Assembly: GCA_004525465.1 (NCBI GenBank)
Contig: SPCN01000051.1
Location: 1-11,446, forward strand
Reading direction: 5' to 3'
Length of the DNA stretch: 11,446 nt
DNA from: Chrysiogenales bacterium
GTDB taxonomy: Bacteria; Acidobacteriota; Aminicenantia; UBA2199
Shown here piece after piece: positions 6,382 to 11,446 of the stretch. Positions within the stretch are counted from its first letter, which is position 1. Each line of letters opens with the position of its first letter. Under the pieces are notes generated by a model. It worked only from the letters and a program-made list of their open reading frames with translations. It was not told the origin of the DNA and ran no database searches. Both the position numbers and the translations under genes were made by a program.

Positions 6382-7647
6382 ATGTCTGAAATAAAATCCA
6401 CTCCGGCCGAGCCGGGTGAAGCGATCGTCCTGAGCAGGTCCGGGCACACGATCTCGCGACGTAATATCGATCCGGACGCCCTCAAGATACTTTTTCGACT
6501 CAACCGCCTGGGTTTTACCGCCTATCTGACCGGCGGCGCGGTGCGCGACATGCTGCTGGGAAAAGAGCCCAAGGATTTCGATATTGCCACCAACGCCCGC
6601 CCGGCCCAAGTCAAGAAGTATTTCAGCAACGCCTTCATAATCGGGAGGCGTTTTCGCTTGGCCCACATCCATTTTCGCGGCGGCAAAATCATTGAAGTGG
6701 CGACTTTTCGCCGGGACCCCGGTCCCGACACATTGGAACTGTTGTCGGCCGGCGCTGCCCCCCAATACGCTTTCGGTACTCCGGCCCAGGATGCAATGCG
6801 CCGCGATATCACCGTCAACGCCCTTTTTTACGACCCGGTTTCGGCATCGCTCATCGATTATGTCGGCGGTCTGGCCGACCTGAGCTCGGGCCGCATTCGC
6901 GTCATCGGGGATGCCGGGGAACGCTTCCGCGAAGATCCCGTGCGCATCTGGCGGGTGATCCGCTACGCGGCCCGCCTGGGATTTGTCATTGAGGATGACA
7001 TCGGGCGCGAGATCAGCGCGCAGCGGCACTTGCTTTCCGCTTGTTCCCCGGCCCGCCTGTTCGAGGAGTTCTCCAAGGATCTGCTGGGTCCGCAAGCCCG
7101 GCCCGTCGTTTCCGGACTGAGAGATTATGGGCTGCTCAGTCTCCTTCTCGGCCGCATCGGCGCAACGTTCGAAAATGATCCAATATTGTTTAAAAAGGTT
7201 GACTCGCTTCTGGATATTGCCGATCTTGAAAAATCACTGCGTCATGATCCGGGCCTGACGGAAATGGCAGCGCTCCTTTTTTGGCCCTGGGCCGAATCAC
7301 TGCTGATCGGCGCGCCGCCTGATCCTCACACGGTTCTGAAAAAGGCGTTGCTGAATGCCGAAATGGCCGTGGCCCTGCCCAAAGGCCTGCGCGCCCAGGT
7401 CATAGATATCGTGGCTCTGATCGCCAGGATGATCCGGGCTTTGCGTACCGGGAACATGCGCTGGTCCATGCGCGGCCGGACGCAGTTCGCTATGGCTTCC
7501 CGGCTTTGCTTCCTGATCGAACAGAACCGTGCTCCCGAAGCCGGGGAGTCCTTTGAAATCCTTTTCCGGCAGGCCTTTCCCGAGCGTCCGAGTTTTGGGA
7601 GCAAACGTCGTCGCCGCCCCCGAAAAAGAAAGCCGCCGCCTCAGTGA
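6382..7647 (+). CDS. pcnB: Poly(A) polymerase I-type nucleotidyltransferase (PcnB-like)
   Basis: The 421-residue product is a class II nucleotidyltransferase. The catalytic head shows GGAVRDMLLG (51-60), the metal-binding DFD (65-67), RRDITVNALFYD (140-151) and REDPVRIWRVIRYAARLGF (183-201). The opening IVLSRSGHTISRRNIDPDALK and a highly basic tail (about the last 15 residues, rich in Arg/Lys/Pro) are typical of PcnB poly(A) polymerases (EC 2.7.7.19), which tail RNA 3' ends and promote RNA decay, rather than CCA-adding enzymes. The two groups are close, so CCA addition is the main alternative. It begins 9 bases after the MEMO-family stop with only a weak ribosome binding site, suggesting translational coupling. 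The stop overlaps the convergent hydrolase gene by 7 bases. Confidence 0.9.
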   Translation: MSEIKSTPAEPGEAIVLSRSGHTISRRNIDPDALKILFRLNRLGFTAYLTGGAVRDMLLGKEPKDFDIATNARPAQVKKYFSNAFIIGRRFRLAHIHFRGGKIIEVATFRRDPGPDTLELLSAGAAPQYAFGTPAQDAMRRDITVNALFYDPVSASLIDYVGGLADLSSGRIRVIGDAGERFREDPVRIWRVIRYAARLGFVIEDDIGREISAQRHLLSACSPARLFEEFSKDLLGPQARPVVSGLRDYGLLSLLLGRIGATFENDPILFKKVDSLLDIADLEKSLRHDPGLTEMAALLFWPWAESLLIGAPPDPHTVLKKALLNAEMAVALPKGLRAQVIDIVALIARMIRALRTGNMRWSMRGRTQFAMASRLCFLIEQNRAPEAGESFEILFRQAFPERPSFGSKRRRRPRKRKPPPQ

Positions 7648-8831
7648 ACTGCCCGCAACGCGGCCAGGGCTTTTTCAGCCATTTGCTCTTGAAAGGCGGC
7701 CAGTTCGGCCGGAGTGTGCGGAAATTTTAAAAATTCCTCGGTAGAAGCGAATATTTTCTTTTCGGTTTCCAGCAGGCCCGGCAAGAAGCCTGTGCCCTCA
7801 AGATTGTCCAGTCGTGTGGCCTCGAGGTATTCACGGCGGTCACTTTCAGGATGGGGGCGGGCTGTTTTTTTCAGGCGTTTCGACTCCAGGTACAGGGCTG
7901 CCTTGTCGCCCTGAGCCAGTGGGATGGCTGACGCGCCCGCTTCCACCCACATGGGAATGGCTATGGTGAACAGCGGCTCGCCCAGCATGACCCAGAGGGT
8001 GGCCAGAGAATTTTTTTGATCGGGTTTCCGGCCGCAGACGACCACGGCCGCCGAAGTGGATTCGCGGTCGATGGTGTCGCGGGTGGCGATCCAGAACGGT
8101 TTCTTGGCGGAAAAAGCTTTGAACTGCGAGTATACCGGTTGTTGCACCAATGCATGCCCGGTATCGCGGCTGATCCGGCCCAGGATCAGGTACGGCGAGA
8201 TCTGCCCGGGAGGGATCTGGCCGAACAGCTGGCTCGCCCTTTCGAAACGGAGGTAGCCGGCTCCGGTTCCCGCTTCACCGCTACGGGCGAAGTTGGTGTT
8301 AATGATATATTTTTCCGGAAAATCGGCTGCCGTGTATTTTTTGAAGGCGCGGTTGGATACCTCGAACAAAGCTGCATCCCCTTGCGCGTCCAATACTCCG
8401 AAGTTGGCCAGGCTGCCCAGGCTGGGGCCAAGGTTTTCCTGAATGTATTTTTCGAAATCGGCCACGCTCGAGCATATGCGCAGGGCATCGGCCATGATGG
8501 TCCCTTCCATATCCTTCATTTCGCCGCTGCTTTCGGGCAGGTTGTAGGCCACGGAGTTGAAAATGGCGAATCCCGCTGAATTCAAGCCGGCGTAGGCCCA
8601 GCGGCCGGAGCGGTCTTCGGCATTGACCAGGGCCAGGTAGGAAAAGGGGCTTTCGTTGACAAAGATGACCTTGTTGTTCAAAAAATCGGTGTCGCGGTTT
8701 TTCCAGAGCAGGGGCCGGTGCGAACTGGAAGCGCCGGGGCTGATGACGGCCGTGGTGCAGGCATGGTCGGGAAGCGACAGGGTGGATAACAGGGCCAGAA
8801 AAATAGCCAGAACCGGGAGAATTTTTTTCAT
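7641..8831 (-). CDS. Exported Ntn-type amide hydrolase/acyltransferase (C45/linear amide hydrolase-like)
   Basis: The 396-residue product starts at the ATG at 8831, which has a TGAGGTG site; a longer in-frame start at 8876 lies upstream of the predicted promoter and would spoil the signal peptide. Residues 1-24 are a signal peptide (MKKILPVLAIFLALLSTLS, cleavage near DHA). The next residue, C25, begins CTTAVISPG, and HRPLLWKNRDTD follows. The Cys-Thr-Thr start plus the NRD motif are the marks of the family of acyl-CoA:6-aminopenicillanate acyltransferase/carcinine hydrolase and related amide hydrolases, which use an N-terminal Cys nucleophile. Other family-like segments are WAYAGLNSAGFAIFNS and ANFGVLDAQGDAALFEV. 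Substrate is unknown; an N-acyl amide or amino-acid conjugate in the periplasm is a reasonable guess. It is a single-gene unit with its own promoter, convergent with pcnB and divergent from the DgkA-PAP2 gene. Confidence 0.83.
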   Translation of the reverse strand: MKKILPVLAIFLALLSTLSLPDHACTTAVISPGASSSHRPLLWKNRDTDFLNNKVIFVNESPFSYLALVNAEDRSGRWAYAGLNSAGFAIFNSVAYNLPESSGEMKDMEGTIMADALRICSSVADFEKYIQENLGPSLGSLANFGVLDAQGDAALFEVSNRAFKKYTAADFPEKYIINTNFARSGEAGTGAGYLRFERASQLFGQIPPGQISPYLILGRISRDTGHALVQQPVYSQFKAFSAKKPFWIATRDTIDRESTSAAVVVCGRKPDQKNSLATLWVMLGEPLFTIAIPMWVEAGASAIPLAQGDKAALYLESKRLKKTARPHPESDRREYLEATRLDNLEGTGFLPGLLETEKKIFASTEEFLKFPHTPAELAAFQEQMAEKALAALRAVH

Positions 8832-8854
8832 GGTCACCTCAATTGGCAAACTGC

Positions 8855-8883
8855 ATAGTAAAAGACAGCGGGCCAAAAGTCAA
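8855..8883 (-). promoter_or_regulatory. Promoter of the amide hydrolase gene
   Basis: On the minus strand TTGACT (8883-8878) and TACTAT (8860-8855) are spaced by exactly 17 bases. Transcription should begin near 8848, leaving a leader of about 17 bases that carries the GAGGTG ribosome binding site. This supports the start at 8831 over the longer frame. Confidence 0.7.
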
Positions 8884-8917
8884 TCCGGTCAACCGCCGCG
8901 CCGGGCAGGCGATTTTG

Positions 8918-8926
8918 TGCTACAAT
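8918..8926 (+). promoter_or_regulatory. Possible extended -10 promoter of the DgkA-PAP2 gene
   Basis: TGCTACAAT combines a TG extension with a TACAAT -10 box about 33 bases before the start codon. No convincing -35 box lies 16-18 bases upstream, where the sequence is GC-rich. Extended -10 promoters can work without one. Confidence 0.45.
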
Positions 8927-8958
8927 GCCCTTGACCCTGACAAGAATGGGAGGCGCGG

Positions 8959-9690
8959 ATGAAAAAATTACCGCAGTTGCCGTTCCTCGGCATTTTCAGC
9001 CGTTGGTTCGAAGCCGCCAATAATGCCATTGACGGCATCATGCAGGCGGCCAAGACCCAGCGCCATTTGAAATTCCACCTGCTGGCCGCTTTTTCCGTCC
9101 TGCTCTTCTGTTTCACCCTGGGATTGAGTAAAATCGAGTTCGCTGTGATCGCCCTGGTCACGCTGCTGGTGATCGTGGCCGAGATGTTCAATTCGGCGCT
9201 GGAAGCCGCGGTTGATCTGAGCACCCGGGAATCCAGCGAACTGGCGCGGACGGCTAAAGATATTGCGGCCGGGGCGGTGTTGGTCAGCGCCATTGGATCC
9301 CTGGTAATCGCCTTTCTCATTCTGGGACCGCATATCGCCGGGATCTGGTTGGGTAAGTACAGCTTCCCGAGCCATTCGGCTGCAAACATAGCGGTCCTGG
9401 CCGTGATCATGATCATGCTGATGGTCATTTTGATCAAAACTCATTTCGGCCGCGGCTTTCCCCTGCGCGGCGGTTTTCCCAGCGGTCACAGCGCCTCGGC
9501 TTTTTCGCTATGGATTTCGCTTCTTCATGTTACCGCCAATCCCTGGCTCATCGCTTGCGGTTTTTTGGCCGCGCTGTTGGTGGCTGCCAACCGGTTGCGC
9601 CTGAAAATCCATACTTTCCGCGACGTGTTTTTCGGTGCCCTGCTGGGATCGGCTGTCACCCTGGTTTTGTTCCGGGTGTTTTACCATTGA
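8959..9690 (+). CDS. DgkA-PAP2 fusion: prokaryotic lipid kinase joined to PAP2 lipid phosphatase
   Basis: The 243-residue membrane protein joins two short families. Residues 10-125 are a DgkA-type kinase: QRHLKFHLLAA, then the catalytic segment AEMFNSALEAAVD (E75, N78, E82) and AKDIAAGAVL (K100, D101), with three hydrophobic helices. Members phosphorylate diacylglycerol or undecaprenol. Residues about 130-243 are a PAP2 phosphatase: GGFPSGHSAS (PSGH at 174-177) and NRLRLKIHTFRD (R213, H218, D222), matching the PSGH and R-x5-H-x3-D motifs, with further helices. PAP2 enzymes remove phosphates from phosphatidate or undecaprenyl pyrophosphate. Both active sites look intact, so the chain could interconvert the alcohol, monophosphate and diphosphate forms of a lipid carrier at the inner membrane; direction and substrate are inference. 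The start has a GGAGG site about 5 bases upstream. It appears to be transcribed alone. Confidence 0.9.
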   Translation: MKKLPQLPFLGIFSRWFEAANNAIDGIMQAAKTQRHLKFHLLAAFSVLLFCFTLGLSKIEFAVIALVTLLVIVAEMFNSALEAAVDLSTRESSELARTAKDIAAGAVLVSAIGSLVIAFLILGPHIAGIWLGKYSFPSHSAANIAVLAVIMIMLMVILIKTHFGRGFPLRGGFPSGHSASAFSLWISLLHVTANPWLIACGFLAALLVAANRLRLKIHTFRDVFFGALLGSAVTLVLFRVFYH

Positions 9691-9760
9691 TGGACTCGGC
9701 TTGAATGGCGGATGTTTTTTTTGTCCGGACAATTCCGGAATTCAGCCGATCTGTCCGCCC

Positions 9761-9789
9761 TTGACGACCGGAGATATTTTCCCTATAAT
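9761..9789 (+). promoter_or_regulatory. Consensus promoter of the lipoprotein-cyclophilin unit
   Basis: TTGACG (9761-9766) and a perfect TATAAT (9784-9789) are 17 bases apart. The predicted transcription start lies at about 9796-9801, at or just before the ATG at 9801. No Shine-Dalgarno fits between, so translation is probably leaderless. Confidence 0.8.
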
Positions 9790-9800
9790 TTTTAAGTATC

Positions 9801-11162
9801 ATGAAGCATAAAGTACTTTTATTAATAAGCGGCTTGTTTTTTTTCTGCGGCTGTCGGGGTTCCCGTCCCGCCCTGATCCCCGAAATAAGCCCGCCGCTGA
9901 TCCAGGAGGAGGTTTGCACCTGGTCAGGCCATTTGGCCGGAGACATCCTTTTTCCCTGCGCCGGGGGCGTCGGCTGGGTGGATGCGGCAGGCAAGATTGT
10001 CACCTGGGATGCTGAAAAAAAAACCGCCGCCGTGGTTTTCGAACTGTCGTTCCCAATAACGGTCCCCCCCTTCCGCCAGGGCGATTTCCTGGTATTCAAA
10101 GACCAGGCTTCCGACCACCTGCTGGTGTACGATCTGGCTGAGCTCAAGGTGAAGTTTGAATCGCGTAACATGGGGGTGGGGAAAATCCTGGCTGTGGACC
10201 GCGACTGCCTGGTGTATTTGGATGGCGAGCATTTGGCCATTCATTTCTGGGAAAATCCGGCCGGAATATTCCGCATGACGGAACGGATTGAAAATTTTTT
10301 CAATTGCTATTTTTCCCCGGAGTACATTTTGATATTCACCAGGGATCGTTTGTTCACTTTTATTAAAAAAAATGGTGAATTCCAACAAACGCCATTGCCG
10401 GTTCCGGCAGCGTCCGCGTTATTTTGCGACGGCGAAAATATTTATTATGGTTCCAGCCAGCGCCAGTTGGTGAAATTTTCACTGACGCAAAAGCGCCTGG
10501 TCTGGAAAATGAGACTGGGGCGAATCCTTGAGCGGCAGCCCTTCGCTTTCGCCGGCTGCATCGTGGCCAATCCAGCCGACAACAATGTCCTGCAGGTGAA
10601 CAGGCGCGGCAGTGTGCGCTGGTGGCTGGCACTGCAATCCACCATGCGTTTTGACCTGGTGCCCATGAACGACAATCTGGCCGCCGTCTTGCTGAATCAT
10701 GAAATCAAATTCATTGATCTGTTTCATAAAAAGGTGACTGTGTTCAAAAGCCGGGGCAATCCGGTCAGCAATCCTCTGGCTTTGGGCCACGATCTGTACT
10801 TCATGCTGCAGGAAGGAAAAAACTGCAAATTGCAGCGTGTCGGCAATCACTATGGAATTGAAGTGGAACTGGATCCGGCCAAAGTCAGGTGGACGGGGCA
10901 ATCGATCCGTTTTTTTATTCAATCCCGCAATCTGCTTAAGCCCACTTTTAACCTTTTGATCAGCGACCGTGAAGGGCGGACGGTTATGAGCAAAAGTGCG
11001 GAAGCGGCCGAACGGATGCAACTGGTCTGGATACCGCCTCAGCCGGGAAAATATTTGATAAAGGTGACGGCCATGGGCCTGAACCGCAAAGCGGATGTGG
11101 AAGTGTCTTTTCAGGTCTTGGATCCCCAAAAAATAATCTCAGGATTCTATCTGCATTTTTGA
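9801..11162 (+). CDS. Propeller-like lipoprotein with C-terminal Ig-like domain, unknown function
   Basis: The 453-residue product starts with a lipoprotein signal: MKHK, a Leu/Phe core, then FFFCGCRGS, with C18 as the likely lipidated Cys (C16 is an alternative). Residues about 40-350 hold seven or so repeats of short beta strands with turns, such as VGWVDAAGKIVTW, LLVYDLAELKVKF, LFTFIKKNGEF, LVKFSLTQKRLVW, VLQVNRRGSVRWW and IKFIDLFHKKVTVF. This is the pattern of a PQQ/WD40-like beta-propeller. Residues about 360-445 look like an Ig/fibronectin-like sandwich (LLISDREGRTV, PGKYLIKVTAMG). It is probably anchored in the membrane facing the periplasm or outside. The role is unknown; ligand binding or assembly scaffolding would suit the fold. 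No enzyme motif is visible. The cyclophilin gene starts 20 bases downstream and may serve its folding. Confidence 0.8.
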   Translation: MKHKVLLLISGLFFFCGCRGSRPALIPEISPPLIQEEVCTWSGHLAGDILFPCAGGVGWVDAAGKIVTWDAEKKTAAVVFELSFPITVPPFRQGDFLVFKDQASDHLLVYDLAELKVKFESRNMGVGKILAVDRDCLVYLDGEHLAIHFWENPAGIFRMTERIENFFNCYFSPEYILIFTRDRLFTFIKKNGEFQQTPLPVPAASALFCDGENIYYGSSQRQLVKFSLTQKRLVWKMRLGRILERQPFAFAGCIVANPADNNVLQVNRRGSVRWWLALQSTMRFDLVPMNDNLAAVLLNHEIKFIDLFHKKVTVFKSRGNPVSNPLALGHDLYFMLQEGKNCKLQRVGNHYGIEVELDPAKVRWTGQSIRFFIQSRNLLKPTFNLLISDREGRTVMSKSAEAAERMQLVWIPPQPGKYLIKVTAMGLNRKADVEVSFQVLDPQKIISGFYLHF

Positions 11163-11182
11163 CAAGGCAGAGTGGAGGTGTG

Positions 11183-11446
11183 ATGAATATGAAATTGATC
11201 TTTTGGCTCGCTGCAGTCATGCTGGTGCTTGCGGTTCCGGCTCAGGAAAATAAAACATGCATCCTGGAGACCGAAAAAGGCACCTTGGTCTTCCAGATGT
11301 ATCCTGGCGTGGCGCCGCGGACCGTGGCCCGGATCAGTGAACTCGCCGACAGTGGTTTTTTTGACGGGATCGTCTTTCATCGCGTGGTGGCCGATTTTGT
11401 CGTACAGGCTGGAGACCCGACCGCTAGCGGTGAGGGCGGTTCGGGC
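11183..11446 (+). CDS. Exported cyclophilin-type peptidyl-prolyl isomerase (3' end outside window)
   Basis: The first 88 codons are present. Residues 1-20 form a signal peptide (MNMKLIFWLAAVMLVLAVPA). The mature part begins with a cyclophilin fold: ILETEKGTLVFQMYPGVAPRTV, then FDGIVFHRVVADFVVQAGDP, which holds the catalytic Arg (R67, in FHR) and the active-site Gln (Q75). Bacterial cyclophilins catalyse cis-trans isomerisation at proline bonds; this one should work in the periplasm. A GGAGG site lies 4 bases before the ATG at 11183 and 10 before an in-frame ATG at 11189, so the second start is also possible. It follows the lipoprotein gene by 20 bases and is probably cotranscribed. The frame is open at the right edge. 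Confidence 0.9.
   Translation, partial: MNMKLIFWLAAVMLVLAVPAQENKTCILETEKGTLVFQMYPGVAPRTVARISELADSGFFDGIVFHRVVADFVVQAGDPTASGEGGSG

Noticed and set aside
6064..7095. 343-codon open frame on the minus strand opposite the MEMO-family gene and pcnB
   Set aside because: It spans two well-supported genes on the other strand, and its translation is low-complexity His/Gly/Asp-rich sequence with no family signature.
8832..8876. Upstream ATG at 8876 as the start of the amide hydrolase
   Set aside because: It lies upstream of the predicted -10 box and adds 15 residues ahead of a normal signal peptide, while the ATG at 8831 has a good ribosome binding site.
9721..9742. Hairpin TCCGGA-CAAT-TCCGGA after the DgkA-PAP2 gene as a terminator
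   Set aside because: The T run precedes the hairpin on the plus strand instead of following it, and the minus strand has A rather than T after it. Neither direction gives an intrinsic terminator.

Overview
The window is about 11.4 kb of gene-dense bacterial chromosome with moderately high GC and almost no spacer. Many predicted products carry signal peptides or a lipobox, and there is a PcnB-type poly(A) polymerase, which suggests a Gram-negative-type bacterium. The phylum cannot be fixed from this sequence. An Acidobacteriota/Aminicenantes-like or deltaproteobacterial-type lineage would fit, but that is a guess. I see no rRNA, tRNA, CRISPR array, insertion sequence or phage gene.

Region 1 (1-4115, minus strand) is a six-gene operon. 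It reads leftwards from a strong sigma70-type promoter with an overlapping inverted-repeat operator: a YtrA-type GntR repressor, an ECF sigma factor, an ABC ATPase, a permease fused to a large beta-rich (propeller-like) extracytoplasmic domain, a 49-residue basic mini-protein, and an exported ankyrin-repeat protein cut by the left edge. The first four genes overlap each other by 4-14 bases, and the last two follow after 20-31 bases with strong Shine-Dalgarno sites. The ATPase is atypical at three catalytic positions. This operon is the best candidate here for an undescribed system: a regulated envelope transporter or sensor with its own sigma factor and no recognisable anti-sigma factor.

Region 2 (4168-7647, plus strand) is divergent from it. 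A good promoter leads to hutI (imidazolonepropionase), a MEMO/AmmeMemoRadiSam-B family protein and a PcnB-type poly(A) polymerase, packed with gaps of 9-15 bases. No other histidine-degradation gene and no AMMECR1 or radical SAM partner is present.

Region 3 (7641-8883, minus strand) is an exported Ntn-type amide hydrolase/acyltransferase. Its predicted nucleophilic Cys lies at the signal-peptide cleavage point. Its 3' end overlaps the end of pcnB by 7 bases.

Region 4 (8918-11446, plus strand) holds a DgkA-PAP2 fusion (lipid kinase plus lipid phosphatase in one chain). A second transcription unit follows from a consensus promoter: a propeller-like lipoprotein, apparently translated from a leaderless message, then an exported cyclophilin cut by the right edge. 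The common theme is the cell envelope: transport, lipid-carrier phosphorylation, secreted hydrolase, surface lipoprotein and periplasmic folding.
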